Translations under genes and position numbers: made by a program
Notes under the pieces: generated by a model
What the model was told of the DNA's origin: nothing
Databases searched by the model: none
What the model saw: the letters and a program-made list of their open reading frames with translations, nothing else
Source of the DNA: GCA-2728135 sp002728135
GTDB lineage: Bacteria; Pseudomonadota; Alphaproteobacteria; UBA828
Assembly: GCA_963997635.1 (NCBI GenBank)
Contig: CAXEND010000003.1
Coordinates: 1 to 64,000, forward strand
DNA: 64,000 nt
Direction: 5' to 3'
In this document: positions 36,527 to 45,377 of the stretch, in pieces
Layout: each line of letters begins with the position of its first letter
How positions within the stretch are numbered: the first letter of the stretch is position 1

Positions 36527-36641
36527 AATTTACCAGTTGATCATAAAGCTTATGTAGGCATATTTTTATTAACTTCTATACCTTAAATTATTGTTAATCA
36601 AAGAATCAAAGATATATCGTTAAGATTTTTAGGAGAGCTTT
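36527..36641. promoter_or_regulatory. Divergent promoter region of the catabolic cluster
   Basis: A 115-bp spacer between the molybdenum hydroxylase gene (minus) and the TcuA-like gene (plus). It contains an imperfect CATAA...TTATG dyad at 36542-36554 that could be an operator. No regulator gene is adjacent. AGGAGA precedes the plus-strand GTG start at 36642. Confidence 0.4.
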
Positions 36642-38096
36642 GTGGGACAAGGAAAAAATATTTTTGACGTGGTTGTAGTTGGTTGTGGAATAGCTGGTTT
36701 ATCTGCAGGAGTTGCTGCATTACAAAATGGATCTAAAGTTGCTATTCTTGAGCGATCGCAAATTGATGAGCGTGGGGGTAATACCCGTTACACTGAGTCT
36801 TATTGGAGGATGAAATCTCATAACGAGGTTTCTGATGACTTTGAGGAAAAATTTGCAATAAATGCAGGAGGTTATATAGACCCAGAGTTGACACGGGATT
36901 GGTTAAAGCCTTACGGAGATTGGCCTGGTATACTTAAGGCTCAAAATTCTACAGATCCTGAATTAATTTCGACTTTCGCTCGAGAGGCTCCAAAAGCACT
37001 TAAATGGCTCGAGTCTTTCGGGATTAAATTTGATTTTTTGCCTAATTATTTTATTTCGCAGTCTACTACACGAATGGCCCCTGTTGGTGGAGGGCTGGCT
37101 CTAATTGATGCCTTATCGAAGTATGCAGACAAATACCCAGAGAAAGTTAATTTTTATTATGAAATGACCGCACAAGATTTAATATTAAATAAATCAGGCG
37201 ATGTGAATGGAATTTTAGCAAAAACCAAGAAAAATGAGTCTAAGGAATTTATTGCTAAGAAGGTAATTCTAGCCAGTGGAGGATTTGAAGGTAATCCAGA
37301 GATGTTAAGTAGGTATATTGGACCAAAATCACAATATATAAGGCCTGTCGCAAAAGGTGGCTACTTTAATAGAGGTGAGGGTATTCGTATGGCTCTTAAT
37401 ATTGGTGCAGCTCCAGCAGGTGATTTTGGTAGCTTTCATGCACAACCTGTTGATCCAAGATGCGGTGAATCTGAGGCAGTAGTTTTACATTTTAATTATG
37501 GTGTTTTAATAAATAAGTTAGGTGCTCGTTTTACAGATGAGGGTATTGATATGGTTGACGCAGTATATGAACCTATAACTCGTGAGATACTGAATCAGCC
37601 AGAAGGAATTGCCTTTGCAATTTTTGACTCAAATCTAGATGATGTAGATAATTGGAAAAAAACTGTAAGGACAACCGTAGCTCCTTATGAAGCAGCAACA
37701 ATTAGCGAACTATCTAAGAAAATATCAATTCCATATGATGAGTTAGAAAAAACAATTAATGATTTTAATTTATCTTGTAAACTTGACGGAGTTTTTGATC
37801 CTTATTCATTAGACCATTTATCAACTGTTAGCCTTAGTCCAAGAAAATCTAATTGGGCGAGGCCAATAGTTAAAGCCCCTTTTAAAGCTTGGCCTATAAT
37901 TGCAGCAAACTGTTTCACCTTTGGAGGGCTAAAGATTAACTCAAAGGCTCAGGTATTAAATATGGATGGTGAAGTTATCCCTGGATTGTATGCCGCTGGT
38001 GAAGTTGCAGGAATTTATCATCGAATATATACCGGTTCAACCTCGGTAATGAGGGGGGCTATAACTGGCAAACTTGCTGGAGAGGACTTGATGTAA
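36642..38096 (+). CDS. TcuA-like FAD-dependent dehydrogenase (fumarate reductase/tricarballylate dehydrogenase family)
   Basis: A 484-residue flavoprotein. The N-terminal dinucleotide motif is 'VVVGCGIAGLSAG' (11-23), 'GGNTRYTES' (45-53) resembles the TcuA subgroup, and 'ASGGFEGNPEML' and the C-terminal 'GLYAAGEVAG' are conserved in the fumarate reductase flavoprotein family. TcuA oxidises tricarballylate to cis-aconitate. A desaturation or dehydrogenation of a di- or tricarboxylate is likely here, but the substrate is inferred. No TcuB electron-transfer partner is next to it. The start is GTG after AGGAGA. The stop overlaps the ATG of the PrpF-like gene by 1 nt. Confidence 0.87.
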   Translation: MGQGKNIFDVVVVGCGIAGLSAGVAALQNGSKVAILERSQIDERGGNTRYTESYWRMKSHNEVSDDFEEKFAINAGGYIDPELTRDWLKPYGDWPGILKAQNSTDPELISTFAREAPKALKWLESFGIKFDFLPNYFISQSTTRMAPVGGGLALIDALSKYADKYPEKVNFYYEMTAQDLILNKSGDVNGILAKTKKNESKEFIAKKVILASGGFEGNPEMLSRYIGPKSQYIRPVAKGGYFNRGEGIRMALNIGAAPAGDFGSFHAQPVDPRCGESEAVVLHFNYGVLINKLGARFTDEGIDMVDAVYEPITREILNQPEGIAFAIFDSNLDDVDNWKKTVRTTVAPYEAATISELSKKISIPYDELEKTINDFNLSCKLDGVFDPYSLDHLSTVSLSPRKSNWARPIVKAPFKAWPIIAANCFTFGGLKINSKAQVLNMDGEVIPGLYAAGEVAGIYHRIYTGSTSVMRGAITGKLAGEDLM

Positions 38097-39205
38097 TGAC
38101 ACAGCTACGGATTAAAGCCTCCTTTATCCGTGGTGGTACTAGCAAAGGAGTGTTTTTCCATCAGAAGGATCTTCCTGATGATATTAATGAAAGAAATAAG
38201 ATATTTCTGAGAATTTTGGGAAGTCCCGACTATAACGCTAGGCAGCTTGATGGTCTTGGTGGGGGGATATCATCTCTATCAAAAATTGTTGTAGTTGCGT
38301 TATCTGATGAAAAAGATATAGATCTTGATTATACATTCGGTCAGGTCGCTGTAGATTCTCCAATAGTCGATTATATTGGAAACTGTGGGAATTTGACTTC
38401 TGCTGTGGGACCATTTGCTGTTGACGAGGGTTTGTTATCAGTGCCAGACGGAGAGGTCTCACTAAGACTTCGTAACACCAATACAGGTAAAGTAATAATT
38501 TCTCATTTTCGTGTGGAAGAAGGGAGGGCTGTTGTTTCTGGAACATATAAATTGGCAGGTGTTCAAGGAACAGGTTATCCTATTAAATTAGATTTTATGT
38601 CTCCTGCTGGTTCGGTCTCAAAAGAAATTTTACCATCAACTAAAGCCCTAGATTTTATTGAGGTTGAAGAAATTGGGACTGTTGAAATAAGTCTAGTCGA
38701 TGTATCTACAGCATGTGTATTTGTGTCAGCTAGTTCTCTAAATTTGGATTTGTTTGTTAATACACATAATTTATCAGAAAAAATAGCTTTTATGGACCGA
38801 CTAGAAGATATCAGAAAGATAGGTGCAATTAAAATGGGTTTGTCTCCCAAAAGCCTATCTATTCCAAAGTTAATAATTATTGATAGTCCCAAAACATATT
38901 CACTTCCGGATGGAACAGATATAAAAAAAACAGATATAAATCTGACTTCTTTAGCACTTTCGATGGGAAAACCACATAAGGCAATTCCTCTTACTGCAGC
39001 GATGTGCATTGCGACAGCTGCAAAAATACCAGGAACTATACCTAATCGTTTGATTAACTTATCTAGAAGTAATAAAAATATGGTGAATATAGGCCATCCT
39101 TCGGGAATATTCTTTTGCGAACCAAATTTTAAAAATGGACACCTAGATTATATCTCAGTAATAAGAACCCAACGCCGTTTAATGAAAGGGTATGCTTTTT
39201 ATTAA
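38096..39205 (+). CDS. PrpF-like isomerase (2-methylaconitate/4-oxalomesaconate/methylitaconate isomerase family)
   Basis: A 369-residue diaminopimelate-epimerase-fold enzyme. 'FIRGGTSKGVFF' (10-21) and 'IGNCGNLTSAVGPFA' (94-108, Cys97) are hallmarks of the PrpF family, with Lys63 in 'SSLSKIVVV' as a likely base. Members shift double bonds or invert geometry in unsaturated di- and tricarboxylates: PrpF on methylaconitate, GalD on oxalomesaconate, Mii on methylitaconate. Sequence alone does not decide which. Coupled to the TcuA-like dehydrogenase by a 1-nt stop/start overlap, so its substrate is probably that enzyme's product. Confidence 0.9.
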   Translation: MTQLRIKASFIRGGTSKGVFFHQKDLPDDINERNKIFLRILGSPDYNARQLDGLGGGISSLSKIVVVALSDEKDIDLDYTFGQVAVDSPIVDYIGNCGNLTSAVGPFAVDEGLLSVPDGEVSLRLRNTNTGKVIISHFRVEEGRAVVSGTYKLAGVQGTGYPIKLDFMSPAGSVSKEILPSTKALDFIEVEEIGTVEISLVDVSTACVFVSASSLNLDLFVNTHNLSEKIAFMDRLEDIRKIGAIKMGLSPKSLSIPKLIIIDSPKTYSLPDGTDIKKTDINLTSLALSMGKPHKAIPLTAAMCIATAAKIPGTIPNRLINLSRSNKNMVNIGHPSGIFFCEPNFKNGHLDYISVIRTQRRLMKGYAFY

Positions 39206-39297
39206 AATTCATAAAAACTTTAATTTGTAGTATTGATTTATAGAGTTTGTCACATCACAATAAATACTGATCTTTATATTCCTTAAGGGAGGAGCCA

Positions 39298-40530
39298 ATG
39301 AGGCGCAGAAAGTTTTTAAAGGGTGCAGGAGCCGCAGCTGGTGCTGCAATAGTTGCACCAACAATTTTGTCAAGTCGAGGAGCTCGTGCAGATACTATTA
39401 AAGTTGGTGCAATGCATGACAGAACAGGTAGCCATGGGATCTATGGAAAAGAAATGGACGATGCCATTAAGTTTTCTATTGACGAAATTAATGCAAGCGG
39501 TGGCGTGCTAGGCCAACAACTAGAGTTAATTGCTTTTGATACAGCTTCTAATATGCAGAACTATGCGCAATACAGTCAGAGACTTGCAACTCAAGAAAGA
39601 GCATCTGTTGTATTTGGCGGTGTTAGCAGTGCGTCTAGAGAAACTGCACGACCAATTTTTGATCGTTATAAAATGCTTTATTTCTATAATACTTTTTATG
39701 AGGGTGGCGTCTGTGATAAAACAGTATTTGTCGGTGGCGAAACACCAGCACAAATGATTGGGCCAGCATTAGATTATTCTATGAAGGCATTTAATGCTAA
39801 AAAAATATACACAATGTGGGCAGATTATAATTATGGCCATATTTGCTCCCAATGGTTTAAGAAATTCACAGAAGCCAATGGTGGCGAAGTTGTAGCAACG
39901 GAGTTTTATCCACTCGACGTCACGGACTTTTCAACAACAATCACTAAAATACAAGAAGCAGATCCAGATATGGTTATGTCTGGCCTCGTCGGTGGAGCAC
40001 ATATTGGTTTTTATCGTCAGTGGCCAGCTGCAGGTATGTTAGGGAAAATTCCTTTGGCTTCAACAGTTTTTGGTCCATGGGAAAAAAGTTTTCTAAAAGC
40101 TGAAGAAATTGAAGGAATAGTTAGTTCTTTCCACTATTTTCAAACAATGAAATCAGCAGCTAATGATGACTTTGTGTCAAGATGGCATGCTAAGTTTGGC
40201 TCTGATTATGCAGAACTTGGAACATTGGCGGTCTGTACATACAACGCCCCATGGTTGTGGAAGGCAGCTGTTGAGAAAGCTGGAACTTTTGATCGAGAGC
40301 CGGTTATAGAAGCTCTTGAGTCCGGTATCAGTGTTGATGGACCAGGTGGACGTGTATCAATAGATGCAAAAACTCATCATAATGTCATGTCAACTGCAAT
40401 TGCTGAAGTGCGGGATGGCCAATTTGATATTGTGAAAACAAATGCGGATGTTCACCCGCAGGATACTGCTGAAGTTTGTGACTTGATAGCTAACCCTAAT
40501 CAGGCCACTCAGTATATACCTGAAATTTAG
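39298..40530 (+). CDS. ABC importer substrate-binding protein, UrtA/amide type (system 1)
   Basis: A 410-residue periplasmic binding protein with a twin-arginine signal ('MRRRKFLKG', ending near 'ARA', ~31 residues), suggesting export folded. The Peripla_BP_5 pattern follows: 'VGAMHDRTGSHGIYGKEMDDA', 'GVSSASRETARPIFDRYKMLYFYNTFYEGGVC', then 'TKIQEADPDMVMSGLVGG'. The family binds urea, short amides and related small molecules (UrtA, FmdD, AmiC). An AGGGAGGAG ribosome-binding site is strong. It is the first of five transporter genes; the ligand is unknown but is probably the substrate of the neighbouring catabolic enzymes. Confidence 0.92.
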   Translation: MRRRKFLKGAGAAAGAAIVAPTILSSRGARADTIKVGAMHDRTGSHGIYGKEMDDAIKFSIDEINASGGVLGQQLELIAFDTASNMQNYAQYSQRLATQERASVVFGGVSSASRETARPIFDRYKMLYFYNTFYEGGVCDKTVFVGGETPAQMIGPALDYSMKAFNAKKIYTMWADYNYGHICSQWFKKFTEANGGEVVATEFYPLDVTDFSTTITKIQEADPDMVMSGLVGGAHIGFYRQWPAAGMLGKIPLASTVFGPWEKSFLKAEEIEGIVSSFHYFQTMKSAANDDFVSRWHAKFGSDYAELGTLAVCTYNAPWLWKAAVEKAGTFDREPVIEALESGISVDGPGGRVSIDAKTHHNVMSTAIAEVRDGQFDIVKTNADVHPQDTAEVCDLIANPNQATQYIPEI

Positions 40531-40562
40531 GTCTAAATAATTGAGTAAATAACAATGGGATT

Positions 40563-41435
40563 ATGGCTATGGATTTAGCTGCTATAACCATAATTCAAGT
40601 CATCAATTTGATTGCCAGCTTGGCGCTTCTAAGCATCGGGCTGGCAGTCATTTTTGGTATGATGCGGGTTATAAATCTTGCGCATGGCGAGTTTTTGATG
40701 CTAGGTGCATACGCAGTGTTAGTGCCGACTCAGGCCGGTGTTCCCCTTTGGATTTCTATGTTTATTATTGCCCCCTTATTTGTAGGTATTGTCGGGGTGA
40801 TTATAGAGAGATTAATTATCCGTCATTTATATGGTAGAATGATGGACACACTTCTAGCTACATGGGGACTAAGTCTTCTTATTGTCGGTGCTATGACTAT
40901 GATTTTTGGTAATACAATGGAGGGTATTTCTACTCCTTTTGGAAGTTTTACAATTGGTTCTTTAGCAGATAGCCAATATAAATTTTTTACTATCGGTATC
41001 ACCGCTGTTGTTCTTTTAGTAGCTTATATAGTTCTTAAGTTCACTAGGTTTGGTTTAATAGCTCGTGCAACAATGCAAAATAGTGATCAAGCATCTGTTC
41101 TGGGTGTTAGTCCCCCAGCTGTTTATACGCTTACCTTTGGGATTGGTGCAGCTTTAGCTGGCCTCGCAGGGGCAATTTTAGCCCCAATTAGTGGTGTTTT
41201 GCCGACTATGGGTGCTGCATATATTGCGAAAGCATTTATCACTGTAATCGGCGGTGGTGAAGCAATTTTAACTGGAACTGCTGCGGCCTCAGTATTTTTC
41301 GGTGCTATAAATCAAACAACAACATTTTTTACATCTTCAGTTGTAGGAGAAGTTGCACTTCTTGTCGCTGCAATCATCCTCCTCAGATTATTGCCGCAGG
41401 GAATTACCGGAAGGTTTTTTAGGAGAGGTTTGTGA
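40563..41435 (+). CDS. ABC importer permease, UrtB/LivH type (system 1)
   Basis: A 290-residue inner-membrane permease with about eight hydrophobic segments. 'MMRVINLAHGEFLMLGAY' (31-48) is the LivH/UrtB signature. 'RHLYGRMMDTLLATWGLSL' and 'GGGEAILTGTAAASVFFGA' follow. Pairs with the UrtC-like permease, whose GTG start overlaps its stop by 4 nt, to form the translocation pore. Confidence 0.94.
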   Translation: MAMDLAAITIIQVINLIASLALLSIGLAVIFGMMRVINLAHGEFLMLGAYAVLVPTQAGVPLWISMFIIAPLFVGIVGVIIERLIIRHLYGRMMDTLLATWGLSLLIVGAMTMIFGNTMEGISTPFGSFTIGSLADSQYKFFTIGITAVVLLVAYIVLKFTRFGLIARATMQNSDQASVLGVSPPAVYTLTFGIGAALAGLAGAILAPISGVLPTMGAAYIAKAFITVIGGGEAILTGTAAASVFFGAINQTTTFFTSSVVGEVALLVAAIILLRLLPQGITGRFFRRGL

Positions 41436-42487
41436 GGGGGTTGTCCTTAAATACTGCAGGTCTTCTTGCCGCAGCAATTATAAGTGTGTTGGCATTGGTT
41501 GTTATACCTCAGGTTGCACCTTTTTATATATTATTACAAATTACACTTTATTTTTCATTTGCAATCTTAGCATTAAGTCTAGCATTCATTTGGGGATTCG
41601 GAGGTGTATTCAGTTTTGGACAGGCAGCTTTCTTTGGTCTTGGGGGTTATACATACGCTATTTTATCCATAAACATGGGCAGTAGTACTGTTCCTCTCAT
41701 TGTAGCGATTGTTCTTCCTACGGTATTTGCATTGCTTCTTGGTTACCTCATGTTTTATGGTCGCCTAAGCAGTGTTTATCTGGCAGTTATAACACTTGTT
41801 GTCACTTTGATTTTCCACAAATTTTTGGGACATACAGCAGGGTTCGAATATCGAATTGGTAATGCACACCTTGGCGGTTATAATGGTATACCTGCTATCC
41901 CACCTATAAACGTACCCGGTGACGTTACTAAATTTGCATTTCCAGAAGATATGTTTTATATCGCGGGTGTAGCTTTAGTAATTGTCTATTTTGGCCTCAG
42001 ATGGTTGCTTTCTAGTCACTTTGGAAGAACATTAATTGGTATTAGAGAAAATGAAGAACGTGCAGAGTTGCTAGGTTATGACGTTCGTCTCTATAAAATG
42101 ATAGCATTTGGAATTGCGGGGGCTATAGCTGCTCTCGGCGGTGTAATGTTTACAAATTGGAATTCCTTTATAGACCCACACGTTTTTGATCTTGGTATGA
42201 GTGCTCAAATAATTATATGGGTTGTTGTTGGGGGATTAAGTACGTTAATAGGACCGATCATAGGTGCCTTTGCTCTTGGAATTCTTGCACTCGAACTTGG
42301 GACTCAACAAACAATTGACGTAAATCTAATTCTTGGTGCTATTTTAATAATTGTAGTTTTATTTGTTCCCGAGGGATTTGTTCCAACTATAAAAAGGATG
42401 TGCATATGGCTTGCTGAGTCTCGTGGCTGGTTAAGAAGCCGTTTGGATAGTTCCGATCTTGAAGAAAAGCAGGGACGTGATGGCTGA
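41432..42487 (+). CDS. ABC importer permease, UrtC/LivM type (system 1)
   Basis: A 351-residue permease with about ten hydrophobic segments. 'LSLAFIWGFGGVFSFGQAAFFGLGGY' contains the LivM/UrtC signature (landmark 'FSFGQAAFFGLGGY'), and 'IRENEERAELLGYDVRLYK' is the conserved cytoplasmic coupling loop. GTG start overlapping urtB by GTGA. The C-terminal tail extends beyond the last helix. The ATPase start overlaps its stop by 8 nt. Confidence 0.94.
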   Translation: MRGLSLNTAGLLAAAIISVLALVVIPQVAPFYILLQITLYFSFAILALSLAFIWGFGGVFSFGQAAFFGLGGYTYAILSINMGSSTVPLIVAIVLPTVFALLLGYLMFYGRLSSVYLAVITLVVTLIFHKFLGHTAGFEYRIGNAHLGGYNGIPAIPPINVPGDVTKFAFPEDMFYIAGVALVIVYFGLRWLLSSHFGRTLIGIRENEERAELLGYDVRLYKMIAFGIAGAIAALGGVMFTNWNSFIDPHVFDLGMSAQIIIWVVVGGLSTLIGPIIGAFALGILALELGTQQTIDVNLILGAILIIVVLFVPEGFVPTIKRMCIWLAESRGWLRSRLDSSDLEEKQGRDG

Positions 42488-43205
42488 TACAAATTTTTTG
42501 CTTGAAACACGCGGACTCACAAAAAGATTTGGTGGTGTAATTGCAGTTAATGACGTTAACTTTAATTTAATTCCTGGAGAACTAAGATGTTTGATAGGTC
42601 CTAATGGTGCAGGAAAAAGTACCTTTTTTAAGTGTCTTACCCATCAACATAAACCAAGTTCTGGAAAAATCTTTTTTAAAGATCGTGATATAACAAGATT
42701 ACACACTCATCAAATAGCCCATCTTGGCATTGGAATTAAGACTCAGGTTCCAAGTGTTTTTGATGGTATTCCAGTGAGAGAAAACATTTGGTTGGCAGCA
42801 AGAAGATACCATGGCAGAGGCTCGGCTAATAAAGTTACTGCTGATGTTATTGATCGTGTTGGATTAGGTAATATACGTGATTCAATGGTTGGTAGATTAG
42901 CACACGGAGAAAGGCAATGGGTAGAGATTGGAATGGTTTTGACCAGCGATCCAACCCTTTTATTATTGGACGAGCCTACCGCAGGCATGACGCACGAAGA
43001 AACTGAGAAAACGGCTAGATTAATTAAGGAGATTAGCGAAAGTGCTTCCTTGATTGTGGTGGAACACGATATGCAATTTATTAAGGCTATAGCTAATAAG
43101 GTAACAGTTTTTCATCAAGGTTCAATACTGGTAGAGGACAAAGTTGAGGCAGTAATGGCTAATCCTTTAGTTCGTGACATTTATTTAGGCAAAGAAAAAG
43201 ATTAG
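42480..43205 (+). CDS. ABC importer ATPase, UrtD type (system 1)
   Basis: A 241-residue ATPase from the ATG at 42480. Walker A 'GPNGAGKST', signature 'LAHGERQWVEIGMVL', Walker B 'LLLLDEPTAGMT' and switch His in 'VVEHDM'. The 'HGE-x-QW' signature in place of LSGGQ is typical of UrtD/LivG subunits of urea and short-amide systems. AGGGA lies upstream of this ATG, which supports it over the 42459 start. Confidence 0.94.
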   Translation: MADTNFLLETRGLTKRFGGVIAVNDVNFNLIPGELRCLIGPNGAGKSTFFKCLTHQHKPSSGKIFFKDRDITRLHTHQIAHLGIGIKTQVPSVFDGIPVRENIWLAARRYHGRGSANKVTADVIDRVGLGNIRDSMVGRLAHGERQWVEIGMVLTSDPTLLLLDEPTAGMTHEETEKTARLIKEISESASLIVVEHDMQFIKAIANKVTVFHQGSILVEDKVEAVMANPLVRDIYLGKEKD

Positions 43206-43211
43206 GTTGCT

Positions 43212-43922
43212 ATGTTAGAGGTAAAACAACTTAAAGTATCTTATGGTCGTATTCCCATACTGCATGGCGTTGATTTCAATGTTACAGAAGGAGAGTTTAT
43301 TGGCATCCTTGGTCATAATGGAATGGGCAAAACAACCCTGCTTAAAGCGCTGATTGGCCTTTTAAAGCCTGTTAGTGGAGAGATTCAATTAAAAAACCAA
43401 AACATTACACGTTATCCTCCCCACAAAAGAAATAGGTTTGGAATTGGTTATGTTGCTCAAGGACGAGACATTTTTCCTAACTTAACTGTAAGGGAGAATC
43501 TTAGAACAGGGATTTTGATGCACAAAAATTTGCGTTCTAAGGAAACGACGATTATTGAAGAGATTTTAGAAGATTTTCCAAGATTAGAATCTCTTTTAAA
43601 TAGACGAGGAGGTGTTTTAAGTGGTGGAGAGCAGCAAATACTTGCCCTTGCTCGTTGTCTATGTGGAAGTCCCGAACTTCTACTTTTAGACGAACCTACC
43701 GAGGGAATTCAACCATCTATTGTAGAAGAAATTATAGAAATATTAAAAAATCTAAGAGTTAAGAGAGGGTTAACTGTTGTTCTGGTAGAACAAAATTTAG
43801 AATTTATTTCGGCTCTATCCGATCGTGTTTATGTGATTAGGAGAGGTGTTTTTACAGGGGAGTTATCACCTGAGCAATTGGCCAACCCAGAGATTGTTCA
43901 AGAATTTGTTGGTATGAATTAG
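43212..43922 (+). CDS. ABC importer ATPase, UrtE/LivF type (system 1)
   Basis: A 236-residue ATPase: Walker A 'GHNGMGKTT', signature 'LSGGEQQILALARCL', Walker B 'LLLLDEPTEGIQPS', and 'VLVEQNLEF' in place of the usual switch His segment, as is normal for LivF/UrtE. It begins 6 nt after the UrtD-type gene and completes the five-gene importer. Confidence 0.94.
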   Translation: MLEVKQLKVSYGRIPILHGVDFNVTEGEFIGILGHNGMGKTTLLKALIGLLKPVSGEIQLKNQNITRYPPHKRNRFGIGYVAQGRDIFPNLTVRENLRTGILMHKNLRSKETTIIEEILEDFPRLESLLNRRGGVLSGGEQQILALARCLCGSPELLLLDEPTEGIQPSIVEEIIEILKNLRVKRGLTVVLVEQNLEFISALSDRVYVIRRGVFTGELSPEQLANPEIVQEFVGMN

Positions 43923-43946
43923 CAAGTAAGTTTTCAGGTCGGTCTC

Positions 43947-44345
43947 ATGTCACGAAAACATATAACAGAATTGTATAAAATTCCTGTCACTTTACTCGAC
44001 TCAATAACAGAGATTAGGCCTTCAGATACAGAATCAATTATAATATCTGCATCGCATGGAGGAATTAGTTCTGGCGGATATGCATCAAATATCAGGTCAG
44101 CTATAGTTTTTTTTAATGACGCTGGTGTAGGAAAAGACGGGGCAGGTATTGCTGCTTTGGAGATATTACAGGATTATAATATAGCAGCCGGGACAACGGA
44201 TTTTATGAGTGCAAGAATTGGCGATAGTATTGATGTTTGGGAGAATGGAATAATTTCCCATCTTAACTTGCTGGCAGAAAAGGCTGGTTTTCAAGTGGGT
44301 ATTTCACTTCAACAGCAAATTGAAGAATTATTCAAGATAAACTAG
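43947..44345 (+). CDS. Conserved protein of unknown function linked to the importer
   Basis: A 132-residue protein with no signal peptide or membrane segment, so cytoplasmic. Landmarks are 'SASHGGISSGGYA', 'VFFNDAGVGKDGAGIAAL', 'SARIGDSIDVWENGIISHLN'. The glycine-rich and Asp/Lys-containing segments look like a conserved active or binding site. I recall similar small proteins in other Alphaproteobacteria but cannot name a family or reaction. It lies 25 nt after the UrtE-type gene and is the last gene of the plus-strand arm, so it probably works with the imported compound. Confidence 0.75.
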   Translation: MSRKHITELYKIPVTLLDSITEIRPSDTESIIISASHGGISSGGYASNIRSAIVFFNDAGVGKDGAGIAALEILQDYNIAAGTTDFMSARIGDSIDVWENGIISHLNLLAEKAGFQVGISLQQQIEELFKIN

Positions 44346-44377
44346 AGAACAATAGAAATGCTGTAATCTTTTTATTT

Positions 44378-45175
44378 TTATTTCCCCTTAAACTTAGCCT
44401 CACGCTTTTCTTTAAAGGCCTTAGTCCCTTCCTTTAGGTCGTCTGAAGACCCTAGATCATAAAACGACCTAACCTCTGTTTTAAGTGCTTCAGGCATAGA
44501 CATTCCTATAGCCCTTCGCATGGTTTCCTTGGCAAATTGGTGTGAAAGAGGTGCTCGACGAGCAAGCATCTCTGCATATTTTAAACTTTCATCGATTAAT
44601 TTTTCTTTTGAAAAAATACGATTTACTAAACCTATACGATAGGCTTCTTCTGCTTCTACAAGTTCACCAGATAAAATTATTTCCATTGCATTACCGAGGC
44701 CAACAATTTGGGGCAATCGAATTAAACCACCATCACATGCATGAAAGCCCCATTTTGAGTCTTGTAGGCCAAAGAGTGCATTTGTAGAACAAAATCGGAG
44801 ATCACAGGCAAGAGCCAATTCAAATCCACCTGAAATTGCATAACCATTTACTGCTGCGATTAATGGTTTGTCAATTTCTAGACCTCTGGTTATTCCTCCA
44901 AGGCCGTATCCATTTACAAACTCTGACCTAAATTTAGATGCAGGAGTTGTTGCAAAATTCATAGTATAAGTTTTTAAATCTGCACCAGCACAAAAAGCAC
45001 TATTGCCAGTTCCTGTTAACACAGCGACTCGTGCTTTCTGATCGCTATCAAAACTTTTCCAAACATCAATAAGCTCTTCATGAGCTGCAAAATCTAATGC
45101 GTTCATTTTGCTTGGACAATTTATACTAATTAACCATACGTTATTATATTTGTTTAATTCTATTTTATTGCTCAT
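44378..45175 (-). CDS. Enoyl-CoA hydratase/isomerase (crotonase) family protein
   Basis: A 265-residue crotonase-fold enzyme acting on CoA thioesters. 'SGGFELALACDLRFCS' carries the second oxyanion-hole region and 'FCAGADLKTY' the first. The position after that helix reads 'DSKWGFHACDGGLIRLPQ', where Glu is usual in classical hydratases, so the reaction could be hydratase, isomerase or another crotonase activity. C-terminal 'FKEKREAKFKGK' is typical. It is convergent with the importer operon and stands alone. Confidence 0.9.
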   Translation of the reverse strand: MSNKIELNKYNNVWLISINCPSKMNALDFAAHEELIDVWKSFDSDQKARVAVLTGTGNSAFCAGADLKTYTMNFATTPASKFRSEFVNGYGLGGITRGLEIDKPLIAAVNGYAISGGFELALACDLRFCSTNALFGLQDSKWGFHACDGGLIRLPQIVGLGNAMEIILSGELVEAEEAYRIGLVNRIFSKEKLIDESLKYAEMLARRAPLSHQFAKETMRRAIGMSMPEALKTEVRSFYDLGSSDDLKEGTKAFKEKREAKFKGK

Positions 45176-45377
45176 AAATTAATAAACCTCTCTATTTGCC
45201 TATTTCAAGCAAGGAAGATAATTATATATTTTAATATAACATGTCTTGATGAGAGCTAAAATATAGTGAAAAAAATTTTAGTTAATTGAAAATGACAAAA
45301 TGTATTTTTATAAATTCATGTAATATTTATTTTAATGAAGTTTCAGCTGTTTATAATCAATCTTAAGGAGGATAGTC

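Noticed and set aside
33159..39205. Methylcitrate cycle (PrpB plus PrpF)
   Set aside because: No PrpC, PrpD or AcnD gene is present, and the two genes are on opposite arms with a molybdenum hydroxylase and a TcuA-like dehydrogenase.
39298..43922. Urea transport operon
   Set aside because: Gene order matches urtABCDE but no urease genes occur and the binding-site segment differs from the urea type; only the family is assigned.
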